This document shows positions 52,823-62,670 of a stretch of DNA of 64,000 nt, piece by piece. The stretch is from Thermothielavioides terrestris NRRL 8126 (Eukaryota > Ascomycota > Sordariomycetes > Sordariales > Chaetomiaceae): contig NC_016462.1 of assembly GCF_000226115.1 (NCBI RefSeq), positions 186,001 to 250,000 on the forward strand, read 5' to 3'. The position numbers and the translations under genes were made by a program. The notes below the pieces were generated by a model. It did no database searches and had not been told where the DNA came from. It saw only the letters and a list, made by a program, of their open reading frames with translations. The stretch's first letter is position 1, and each line of letters starts with the position of its first letter.

Positions 52823-55204
52823 TCAACGCCGCCTGCTTCTCGTCTGTGGCATCGACTCGAACGCATCATCGTCAGAAATCTCGTCGTCGCTGATCTCAAT
52901 TGCGTTCTGCGCCGCTTTCGGCTTCTGGGATTGCGAGAAGTTCAGTGTGGTTTGGCGAGTCTTGGCAGGTCCTCGGGCCCGAGTCTCCCGCGTGGGCTTG
53001 GGGGGTGGCGCTCTGGCAGGAGGCTCTGGCTCGGCATCGTCATCTTCCATGATCACGTCTTCCTCTTCTTCTTCGTCGTCGCTGTCGTGGAATGGGTTCA
53101 CTTTCCTGCGACCACGCGCAGGAGCCTTCTTGGGAGCGGCCGCCTTCCTTGCAGGAGCCGCTGTCTTCTGGGCAGAGGCTGCCCTCTTCGACGTTCCTGT
53201 AGCTGCAGTCGCCGTCCGCCGAGGCGCAGCGGCTCCTGCTGCAGGCTCCTCACCGAACAGCTCGCCATCCTCATCATTGGACGCAACCCCGGAGGTGGGC
53301 CGGGCACGGCCCGGCCGGCTGATGGCAGGATCCGGGGACCCGGGAACCTCTTCGATCGCGTCCGCCTGAGCTGTCCAGTGACCATCCAGGTCCGAGTCCC
53401 AGTGTTCCGGCCTCTCTTTGAACCTCCTTTTCCGCTGTGCTTGCTTTTGCTGGCCCGAGATGAAGTTTTGCTCCATGACTTTCCGGAATTCCTCGATATG
53501 AGAGTCGAGACCCTCGGTAATCTTGTCACTGTCCAGCTGCAGCAGCCCCTTGACCTGGGCAGAGAGCGAATCCATAACAAACATTTCTATCGCGTGCTTG
53601 TCGTCCTTGCTGACAAACTGGTTGACCGCGTCTCCAAACTGCGCTTGCGGCAGGATCTTGAGTGATTGTTGGGCAAAGAACTCCTGCACCAGCGTGTCGA
53701 CTTTGATCGTATCCATGGACCCGAGATTTTCCGCCACGCCCGCGGGGAGTGCCTTCATATCCTTGGTTTTCCCTGTCTCGACATTAGCGCCACGTTGCTC
53801 GTCGGTGCTGCACACGGAAAGTGAGCTTGCTCACTTGCTGTCCCCGTTTTCTTGCGGTAAAAGTAGACGACGTCGTTCTGGTTTGCCACCTTCCCAGCGA
53901 ACCTGTTGGAGAAGCGCTGAGGATTTTCGACCTCGAACTTTGCGCCGTCGGGGGCTGTGTATTCCACCTTGAGCCGGATCAGAGGCAACGGCTGCTGCTC
54001 GTCGATGTCCAACTCATCATCCCCGCCGTGTATTGATTGCCAAGCCGCATTAGCCTCCTCGATCATTTCCTCCACAATCAACATGAGCCGCTTTGTGATA
54101 TCTTGACGATTGTCCTGTTTCTTCTCCAGCCCCTTGAAGCGCTTGTCATTGGCCAGAACGATCTCCCGAGTGACAAAAGGCCGGACCGTCTTGAGGGGAA
54201 TCTTCTCAACCTCGAAGGTCTTACCCGTGATCTTGAGGACTGCAACGTGCTTGGTGGCAGCTTCGCCGGGAACCAGGGATGTGGCAACCGACGAGCCTGG
54301 CTGCATGACGTGGAACCCGGTTTCGGGGTTCCGCTGGGGATCAATGAGACACTCGTGCTCATGGCCCCAGATGACGAGGTCCAAGAAGTCTGGCAGCATG
54401 TTCTCGGGCAGGTAGCTGGTAGGAGTGTGCGCGTAATGGTTTTGGTGCAGCACCAGCAGGTTGAAGAAGTCGGCCTTTTGCTGGTTTGGCCTGTAAAACC
54501 TGACCTTGTTGTCTCTGAATGTGCGGTGCATGCGCTCATCGCGCACGTTGCTCAGACCGTACAGGGCAAGCTTCGTCTTGCCCTTTTGCAGCAGTATCGG
54601 CTTCACGTGGATATTGTCTGCCTCGGACACGCGGCCAAAGTAGTTGACCAGCCCCGCCACCTGCAGCAAGTCCAGGGAGCAGAAGTGGCCGTCGCCGCTG
54701 GGGTCGTCGTGGTTTCCGTGGATCGAGAACACGGGGATGGAGATGTTGATGTCGGGGTCCTGGTAGTTGACGTGTGGGAAGGCGCCCTCAAAGACCTCGG
54801 CGGCGTCGCTGAGAAACTCGAGCTCGCAAGGCTTCATGCCGAGGCAGTTCTTCCGGAGCGAGCGCATGACCTGGTACATGGCCTTGCGGGACGGCTTGTT
54901 ATCGTGGAAAAGATCGCCGCCGAGGAGCACCATGTCGACGTCCCGAGTGCGGGCGAGCTGCATGATTTCGTCAAAGGTCCGCCAACTGTCATCCTTGCGG
55001 ATTGGGTCTCGTTCCTCGAAGCCAACATGATTATCGGTTGAGACTAGAATGCGGATTGTGTCTGCCTCTGCGATTCGTTGTTAGAGAATGTTTCGCCCCG
55101 GCCCCATGCGAGAGTGTCACACAAGCGCAAACGGAGGAGGGGCTCCAGTTGCCCTTTGGATGGAGTGGATGAATTGAAATGGACCCACCTGGGGCCGGCG
55201 GCAT
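52823..55204 (-). CDS. mre11: Double-strand-break repair nuclease MRE11
   Basis: The nuclease of the MRE11-RAD50-NBS1/Xrs2 complex, which senses and trims DNA double-strand breaks and acts in meiosis and at telomeres. Three exons, 55,204-55,189 (16 nt), 55,067-53,835 and 53,772-52,823, join in frame to 732 residues ([20 protein letters not shown]...). Phosphoesterase motifs are intact: D17/H19 in STDNHVG, D57 in GGDLFHDN, N124-H125-D126 in GNHDDP, H213 in VLHQNH, and H241/H243 in IWGHEHE. The capping domain and Rad50-binding region follow ([20 protein letters not shown], about residue 460). The C-terminus is long, Ala/Lys- and Asp/Glu-rich, with RQTTLNFSQ and [16 protein letters not shown]. 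The sequence just upstream of exon 2 has an in-frame stop, so the tiny first exon is needed. It is divergent from APC10. Confidence 0.95.
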
Positions 55205-56078
55205 CTTGAAAAATGATCGATGCGATCATGCAGTGGCGTCTCTTCTGGTCTGGGAGCTCGATTTTGCCCGGTTGACAGCCGAGGGTCCAGGCTCCCGTCG
55301 GCTGCTGCTTCGAGGAAGGAAGGAGACGTCGTCTTGGTCCCAACGCGTCAATGTTCGGCCGAGACGCGAGTGCGGCACGAGGTCACGTGGAAGCCATCCA
55401 ATTAGAATTTGAATCTGCCTGGCCTTGTGGGGTTGTGGGCTGATGGAGTGCAGACACAAGTGGGCCCTGCAGGGGTTGCTTGCTCTTTGAAGGTGGTGCT
55501 TGCAAGTTTCTCAAACTGTGGGCCAAGACTTAGCGATCACCAGGATTCACAACTTCACAATGCAAGAGGAAGCCAGTCAAGGTCTGCGCCACAGCCCGAG
55601 GCCGTGGATCCAACATAGCATGTCCTGCTGGTAGGCCACCAAGTGTGCTTCTATCAGATCTCCCGTGGTCAACAGTGTACTCTGTACGCACGCACAACTT
55701 CAACCCAAACAAACCAGCGGATCCAATATCCCGGCTGCACGTGTCGCTGCCATGCCCCGGTGTAAGTCCCTCACCCCGGCGATGTCTGTCAATCACCAAC
55801 TCCCCTCCTCTCCCCCCTTGTTTTGCTATCTCCCCGCTACATTTATTGCCTCGTTTCGGCTGGGCAGCCCGAGCTCGCTCGACCACTCACTCCTTCGCTT
55901 TTTTTGGCGGGTTCTTCTTATTTAACTCCCTTTGAAGCATTGCTTGAGGTCGTCCAGCCCTCCATTTCTATCTCCGTCGTCTCGTTGGCTGGATGCTTTC
56001 CTCTGCTTGAATTTTTTCTACTGGGATTCTTGGTTTTCCTTCTTGGCGCTAGGTTACTTCTTGTTTTCTGCTGTTCCG
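55205..56078. promoter_or_regulatory. Divergent promoter region of MRE11 and APC10
   Basis: 874 bp between two opposed start codons. The APC10 side has pyrimidine-rich tracts (about 55,800-55,835 and 56,005-56,045), typical of fungal promoters and 5' UTRs. There are upstream ATGs, one (55,752) followed at once by a GTAAGT donor (55,762). I see no clear TATA box. Co-regulation is an inference from layout only. Confidence 0.5.
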
Positions 56079-57248
56079 ATGAGCGCAGGGCTTGTTCGTC
56101 CTTCCTTGTCCCGGCGAGTGCTGGGCGAGTTGGATCCAAAGAGCGACCTCAACACGCCGCGCGGTCTACACAGGCGGAGGCCCATTGTCTTCGAACAAGA
56201 AAACGAGGTCGCCGTTCTTGAGGGACTCCGGCTTGGAATTTACGACTTCCATGAGGTAGTGGCGTTGACTAACATTGGCCTCCATCCGTCTCCAGCCACT
56301 GCGAGAGACCGGGAGATCTCGGAGGGCGAATTTCGCCATCCACCAGGCAGGCCGGTTGAGCGTGTCGAGATGAGCGATGAAGACTTGGTAGAGGAATTTG
56401 CAGAGGCCGACGATGAGTTGCTCGTCGACGTTATGACGGAGGACCTAGCCGAGGAGACCGGCAGCCACGAGGAGAATTCCGAGTCGTCGGAGGATCCGCG
56501 GGCTCCCGTATTCGATCCTATGGCCTTGGGCCTGAAAGAGATCAACAATCTGGCCCACTTCGGCGTCAGCAGTCACAGACCAGGAAACGGCGTGGCCGAG
56601 TTGCTCAGCGATGACCTGGACAAATACTGGCAGTAGGTATTTCCCACCCCGCTTTTCTTCCTCGGCCTACGCGCTGGCAAGTAGCTTACCGCAAGCAACA
56701 GGTCAGACGGCCAGCAGCCGCATCTGCTCACCGTTCACTTTTTGCGCCGCGTTGAGATACGAGCCATCCGCTTCTACGTCGACTACAACCAAGACGAGTC
56801 ATATACGCCAGCCCATATCGTCTTCCTGGCCGGCACCGGCCATCACGACCTAATCCAATTCGCAGAGGTCCCGCTCACCCACCCGGTCGGGTGGCAGGAT
56901 GTTCCTATTGCGGACTGCGGCGGGGGGGCGGATGGCCACTCCCTGTGCTGCTGGATAGTGCAGATGCACATCAAGGAGAACCACCAGAACGGCAAGGACA
57001 CTCACATCCGCGGCATCAAATTTTACGCTCTGGACGACCAACCGCTGCGCGGAACTGTACGCGGGCCGGCGCGCGCCCCGGGCACCGATGTTGATGAGGG
57101 CTATGCCCGTGTGCTGCCCATGGAGAGCCTCGCAGAGGAGGATGCAAGGCTCCAAGAGCTGTTGGATGCCTTTGACCGCTACCCGTCATCCCAGTCCGGC
57201 AACTTCTCAAACATGCCCGATCTGATGGGCGAACCGGTGATTCGCTGA
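56079..57248 (+). CDS. apc10: Anaphase-promoting complex subunit APC10/DOC1
   Basis: The substrate-receptor subunit of the APC/C ubiquitin ligase; with Cdc20/Cdh1 it binds destruction boxes and raises processivity. Two exons, 56,079-56,632 and 56,702-57,248, with a 69-nt intron, give 366 residues. The DOC domain spans about 152-335: LKEINNLAHFGVSS, LLSDDLDKYWQSDGQQPHLL, VEIRAIRFYVDYNQDESYTP and the conserved QNGKDTHIRGIKFYAL. The protein ends in Ile-Arg (MPDLMGEPVIR), matching the C-terminal IR tail that docks on APC3/Cdc27. A roughly 150-residue acidic N-terminal extension (about 95-145, Asp/Glu-rich) precedes the domain. The start is the first ATG in the frame. An alternative in-frame start is possible from 55,752 by splicing 55,762-56,088, giving MPRW then LVRPSLS. 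Confidence 0.93.
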
Positions 57249-57623
57249 AAGGCCATTTTGTGAAGATGCAAAGTACGGAGTGATACTTATGGGCAACGAC
57301 CGAGGATGAGGCGCTGTGGCGGATGGTCCTGCACGGTTCAGGCGTTTGGGGGACTGATATTCTATTGTTTTTAAACGAGTAGGACGCATATGATACCCCA
57401 GTTTGCTACCTATGGCGCATTTCTTTTGAAACCTTGCTTGGTCTGCGCTACGAAGGCCCTCAATGAGTTGGTTACTGAACAGGGCCTGTCTTGGGAAGTC
57501 ACTCGGTCCCGTCAACAGCAATGACATAAGCAGCGGCCCTTTCTGTTGCCCCGCCCCCCACTTCCTCCGCTGCGATGTAATCCGCTATGCTTCTGTCCTC
57601 TTCCAAGGGCGAACAAGCTCACC
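57249..57623. other. Intergenic region between APC10 and the POF1-like gene
   Basis: 375 bp between tandem plus-strand genes, likely the APC10 3' UTR and the next promoter. I see no further gene. Confidence 0.6.
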
Positions 57624-58667
57624 ATGTCCCCGCCTGGCGACCCCTCCGATGTTGATGAGCGCTCGATGGCCCGTTGGTCGGAATCGGCGCTGTCACTTGC
57701 CAATTTCTTCTCGCGAGCTCTGTCGTTGTTCCAGAGTTCCGGCTCGAATCTCCAAATCCTCTGCACCGCTGCGCCCACGCTCTCTCGGGGAGACCCGCCC
57801 GACCATGGCCAACCAGCACCCCTTCCTCCGCGCTCCCGACCGCGCTCCTTGATCGTGCTCGACTCCTCCTTCAATCCGCCGACGCGCGCACACCTACGCA
57901 TGGCCACCTCTGCCATCCACCAGCTCCACCGCGAACGCGGCCAAGCATCGGACTCGTTGCGGATGTTGCTGCTGCTGTCGGTCAACAACGCAGACAAGGG
58001 CGCCAAGCCGGCATCCTTTGACCGGCGGCTGGCCATGATGTGGGCGTTTGCCGGGGACGTGCAGCACGCTTTGCTGGGCGGTCTCGAATCGGCTTCCGGT
58101 GAACGGGAGGAGCAGGGGAGTTTCGGGGGACTCAGCATCGACCTCGGCCTGGCGAAGGCGCCGTATTTTCACGAGAAGAGTGCTGCGTTGGCCGAGGCCG
58201 AGTTCTACAAGGGTACGAACGAGGGAGGCGGCGCCGGCGAGACAGAGCAGGTCTTCCTCGTCGGCTTCGACACGCTCATCCGCATCTTCAACCCGAAGTA
58301 CTACGGCCCGCTCGACTCTGCGGCCCCCCCTGCCAGCGCTGGGCCCTCGCCGATGCACAAGGCGCTCGATCCCTTCTTCCGGCGTGCGAAGCTGCGAGTA
58401 ACGATGCGGACAGGAGACGAGTGGGGCGACGAGACGGCGCAAAGGGCATATCTAGAAAACCTGGGGAAGGCAGAAGCGCTGAGCGAGGTAGGAGGAAGCA
58501 AAGACTGGGGGCGTAGGATCGAGATGGTTGAAGGGCGTCAGGTTGGTGCGGATGCCATCAGCAGCACGCGCGCGCGAGCCGCGGCAAAGGATCGGGACGC
58601 TGGCAGACTCGACGAGATGGTCACTCCGGCGGTTAGATGGTGGATAGAGCAGGGTGACATACACTGA
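57624..58667 (+). CDS. POF1-like nicotinamide-nucleotide adenylyltransferase family protein
   Basis: An intronless 347-residue protein of the HxGH/nucleotidyltransferase superfamily. The nucleotide-binding signature is SLIVLDSSFNPPTRAHLRM (about 75-93), where SFNPPTxAH corresponds to the GSFNPxTxxH box. A late ISSTRAR motif (about 312-318) is the usual second phosphate-binding box, and FLVGFDTLIRIFNPKYY lies between. This arrangement fits fungal relatives of yeast Pof1, annotated as NMN adenylyltransferases that would make NAD from NMN and ATP; some family members have been described as ATPases linked to protein quality control. Substrate is not provable from sequence. The start ATG is in ACCATGT, the first ATG of the frame, and the open frame upstream of it begins with TTG. 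The N-terminal 70 residues are poorly conserved and Pro/Ser-rich. Confidence 0.85.
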   Translation: MSPPGDPSDVDERSMARWSESALSLANFFSRALSLFQSSGSNLQILCTAAPTLSRGDPPDHGQPAPLPPRSRPRSLIVLDSSFNPPTRAHLRMATSAIHQLHRERGQASDSLRMLLLLSVNNADKGAKPASFDRRLAMMWAFAGDVQHALLGGLESASGEREEQGSFGGLSIDLGLAKAPYFHEKSAALAEAEFYKGTNEGGGAGETEQVFLVGFDTLIRIFNPKYYGPLDSAAPPASAGPSPMHKALDPFFRRAKLRVTMRTGDEWGDETAQRAYLENLGKAEALSEVGGSKDWGRRIEMVEGRQVGADAISSTRARAAAKDRDAGRLDEMVTPAVRWWIEQGDIH

Positions 58668-60530
58668 ATGAGGTGAGGGCGTAGTCTTTGCAGTTCTCGG
58701 TCGCTGATGGCTGGTTTCCAACGCCGATGCCGTCGCTCAGCGGCACGTGGCGCTGAAAGCTCCATACCAGAAAGCTCAATGTCAGAGAGCTCGAATCGCA
58801 GTATCGGTCACTGACTCAGAAATGCAAGTCTGGCGAGCTGCTGCAGTTTCTGGCATTAATCACAGGATCGTCGGTGGACCCGGCCCAAACTGGACCTTAG
58901 CTTGGCTTCAGCCAACGGCTTGTCGAGTCGCACTCGTTGCAGTAGTTCAACCGGGAGGAGCACGACGACTAGCCAACACGTCTAATGCCAATGGGTACCC
59001 CATTCTTCGAATATCTGGCAATGTTCCTATCGAAAAAAGGCAGTCAACGTCAAGTTCGCATTCAGATCCTTTGGTCCTCGCCTTCTTCTTACTGCTGTTG
59101 ATTTGGAGACGGATCTGCGAACGAGGAGAAATTTTGGCGGTCTCGGGCGGCAGAATCACAGGCTCCAGTTTCCAGCACCAAAGTGTCATTGTGGGCCACG
59201 AAACCTGAGTGGGGCCCAGCAAATTTGCAGACGTGCACAGGCCACCAAGCATGGCCTATATATTTGCGTCTCCCGCTCCCTCGATTTCCGTTTCCTTTCT
59301 CTTTTTTTCTCCTCATGCGACAATACTTCAGAGAATCATTTCTATAGTAGTTGTCCTCTCTTGTGTTCCCTAAAGGAGCCACAGATCCCACCCGGGTTGA
59401 TGAACGATATCCTCGATGCCCTACTGTGAGGTCCTTTTCTTACTCTCGCTCTGCCTGCAAAGGTGGCGGTCCGGCCTCGAGCCGTGGCTGTATAGAGAGT
59501 GGCGATGATCGGTACCCCGGTATCTTGGGGTCTTGCCTTCGGGCGCTCAAGCGGGGTGGGTGTCGATGGAAGTCTGACCGGCCATGTTACCTTCTTTTTT
59601 TCGCTGCGATCACGGGACTGGCTCTCGAGACGTGGAGAAGAAATCTGAAGGCTTGGGGCATGGTTTGGCTCGTGAACCCCCGGACCCCACTGAGACGATA
59701 TTTTGGCCATGTTTTTCTTCCCGTGGGTTCATGAGTTTGTCGAATTGGGTGCTGAGTTGACGGCTTGCCTGTCGCGATCCGCCCCTCCATCGTGTGGTGG
59801 CAATTCACCCTGATCCTCTCAAGTTCTGGGGGGAGGAGCTCAGGGAACTCGGTCCTGCGCAGTTTGAGGCTGGCCGCGGCGGGTTTCTCCCGAGTCTCTC
59901 GTAATCCGTCCACGGTATCAAGAAGCGCATGTGGACACTGGCCAACCATGATCAGTAATCCACGCAAAACGAAGCCAATTTTTGCTCGACGCTTGTAGGA
60001 CCAGGATGATGGGGAGCAAGGCATCTTGTATTCATCCGCAAACATAGCGCGCGGTATGGAACTACCCGATGCCTTTACTCTCACACTGCATCCACTGCCC
60101 CCCTGCGCATCCGGCTTGACGGATGCCTCGGTCGAAACTGTACACAACGGCAAGACAGGGTCGCTCCTCCTTGACAACGACACCCTGGTCATCAACATCC
60201 AAACGGTCCGAATGGCGACCTGGGTCGGAGGAGCTCGGCAATTCGGCATCATGCTCCTCCGGGTACATTGAGTCTTCGCCTTGGTGAAACAATGGGTCTG
60301 GACAGAAAGGGACAAAAAGGAACCACCAACCGAACCAGCTGGATCCTGTGCACTGGAAAGTACAAGTTGAGCAAGCGGGAGGCACGGTATAATTTTAACT
60401 ATGTTACAAAACCAGCGGCCATGATCGGCCCTCCTTCCTTCGTCAACCGCGCCCGTCCGCGGGCCGAGGACGCAGAGGGACTGAGAAAACGCCGAACTCC
60501 AATCCGTGACCCTTCCGCTCGAGATCTCGG
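58668..60530. other. 1.9-kb region without a recognisable gene
   Basis: Lies between the convergent POF1-like and PTR2 genes. ORFs up to 393 codons occur, but the longest (minus, ending 59,587) begins inside PTR2 coding sequence in another frame, and none shows a known domain. Part is probably PTR2 3' UTR. Confidence 0.5.
59257..59320 (+). promoter_or_regulatory. Promoter-like TATA plus CT-rich tract
   Basis: TATATATT at 59,257-59,264 is followed by a strongly pyrimidine-rich stretch (about 59,268-59,315) and then an ATG, a layout common at fungal transcription starts. Only very short ORFs follow (for example 59,402-59,430). It may serve a non-coding or strongly spliced transcript, or be chance. 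Confidence 0.25.
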
Positions 60531-62670
60531 CTACTGCTTCTGCGAGATCATCATTTCCTCGTTGTCGGCAATGGGCGCCGGCCGGTTGGAGCTCTTGTTG
60601 AGCGCGTTCTCGCCGACGACGTTGCGAGTTCCTTCCATCTCCAAGTGGTAGTCCTCGTCTGGGTTTGCGTGGCCCAGCACATACTCCTCCTTGTCGATGT
60701 GCCGGAAGGTGAAGTAGAAGACGATCGTCAGCACACCGCCGGTAATGGCAGGGCCGCCGAAGTCCCAAGTCAGATAAGGGTCGGTGATGACGGAGGAGCA
60801 GGCCAAGCCGATGGCGTAGGCGACGGCCGTGTTGAACAAGTTGAGCGCGGACACGAGGCCACGCATGTTAACGGGCGCGCGAGAGTAGGCGATTCCATAG
60901 GCCGGGACATTGACGAACAGTTCCGAAATGCCGCCGATGGCGAAAGGAATCGCCATCCACCAAATGGTGATGGGCGCGACCCCAGTGCCGATCTGGCAGT
61001 TACTCGAGCCATACTCTCCGCAAGGCGACTGCTGGTAGGCGTAGTAGTTCAGGACGGTGTAACCCACGCCGCCGATGGTCGACAAGGCGAGGCCGGTGGT
61101 AATGCGCGCGACCGGTCCGTAGTGGATATTCAGCTTCCGCAAGAGAGGGTACAGGCCATAGTTGAGCACGGGGGCGAAGGCAATGATGCTGAGAGAGTTG
61201 AAGTTGGAGATGACATCATTGGGCACCCCGTTGGTCTCCAGCATCGTCGACAGGAAACTAGCCGCAGCGCCAATACCGTTGTCGTTGAGGTACTGGATCG
61301 GGAAGAAGCAGAAGATGCCGGTCGCCTGGAAAGTCCGGCGGACGTCCTCAACGAATTGGTCATTCCACCGCGTCTTGTACTTGTCGCTCAGGCCGGCTGC
61401 CGCAATGTCGGAGGGCTTGGCAAGATCCCAGAAGCCGTGACGGCCGATCCTCTTGATGCCGCCCCGACGGAAGCAGATGCCGAGGACTCGGAAGACATTG
61501 GGCAGATCGCTGCCGCCAGGCGGGTGGAGAATGACGCGCTTGCTGAGGAACCAGAGGAGGAATGGCAGCGGCAGGTAGAGAAGGAGGGGGATCAGGAAGG
61601 CGAGCCACCACTGAAAAGAGCACACACACAAAGTCAGTTAGGACCCGCGCGCTTGACGTCTGGAGACCAACTAGGCGTTCAGAGAGCGCCACTTACCCCG
61701 ACGTATTTCTCCGAGTAGGCCGTGGCAACGCCCATGAAGCCACCGATGTTGATCATCAGGTAGAACCAGAGCATGACCCGCTCGGCGGTGGCCTCGGGGT
61801 CCTCGATAACCCGCTCGCCACTCGGGAGAGTGATCACCTTGGGGACAGTCGTGGTCACCTGGTCGAGCAGGAGAGGCGACACATTCGGCTTGAACATTGC
61901 TGAGAAACCGGGTTAGCCGCGACGATCAGGAGGCCGAGTTCACAGGGTGCAGCGGCGTCCGGAGGGAAGAAAGGGGAGCACTCACCCGCGCCGACGGACA
62001 GGATGTAGACCGCCAGGAAGAAGAGGCCCTTGGCGTGTCCGCTTGCCAGCAGATCCTTTGCGCCGGCCCCGACCAGGAGGACGTGGGCAGTACCGAACAC
62101 AGCAACGCCCCAGCAGATCAGCTTGAAGCGACCCGTCTTGGCATCGGCGAGCCAGCCGAACACAAGAGGCAACGCGTAGGCAAGCATGCTGAAGGATTGG
62201 GTCACGGCATTGGCGACAACGGTCCCCATACCTAGGGCGCCGCCAGTCTCCTGGGTTCCGACCGGCGGCGCGCCATAACCGTTGCCGCCGGGGGGGAGCG
62301 GGCGGTTGACATAGTTGCTGATCAAGGGCTGGACGCCGTAGTACGAGGCGCGCTCGCAGAATTCAATGACGCAGATGAGATAAGCGATAATGGGAATGGT
62401 GCCAGGCACGCGGCGCAGGACGGCCAGCTCCTCCTCGGTCGGTTTGCCCTCATAATCCTCCTCCATGACAGACGGGTTGAGATACGGCGCATGGCCGTTG
62501 CCAGCGGGGGCATGAGGCTGCTTCTCCACGTCGCCCACAGCCTCGGTGGGCGACGCAACTGAGCCGTGGCCGGACGAGGACGGCTTCTCCGCTGCACATG
62601 CACAAATGGTAAGTGGGCAAGTTCATACGCTGATCTCGGTCGCCAGATTTGCTTCGGAGCGCTTACCCAT
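60531..62670 (-). CDS. ptr2: PTR2-type proton-coupled oligopeptide transporter (POT family)
   Basis: A plasma-membrane symporter that takes up di- and tripeptides with protons. Four exons, 62,670-62,667 (only ATGG), 62,591-61,986, 61,899-61,697 and 61,610-60,531, join in frame to 630 residues, normal for fungal PTR2. Family signatures are the proton-coupling ExxERxxYYG motif (E78, E81, R82, Y85-Y86-G87), FKPNVSP (206-212) and FYLMINIGGF (249-258). About 12 hydrophobic segments are visible, including WWLAFLIPLLLYLPLPFLL and ITGGVLTIVFYFTF. Introns have GTAAGC, GTGAGT and GTAAGT donors. The open frame of exon 2 has no ATG before GDVEKQ, which supports the 4-nt first exon; it is preceded by an A-run and gives MAEKPSSSGHGSVAS. 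The cytosolic C-tail ends MISQKQ. The specific peptide range is unknown. Confidence 0.93.

Noticed and set aside
54037..55041. 334-codon plus-strand ORF
   Set aside because: It is antisense to the MRE11 nuclease domain, whose catalytic motifs are all intact on the other strand.
59587..60768. 393-codon minus-strand ORF overlapping the end of PTR2
   Set aside because: Its first part is PTR2 coding sequence in a wrong frame and the rest has no recognisable domain; probably 3' UTR.
60645..61718. 357-codon plus-strand ORF
   Set aside because: It is antisense to the PTR2 transporter and composed of GC-rich shadow codons.
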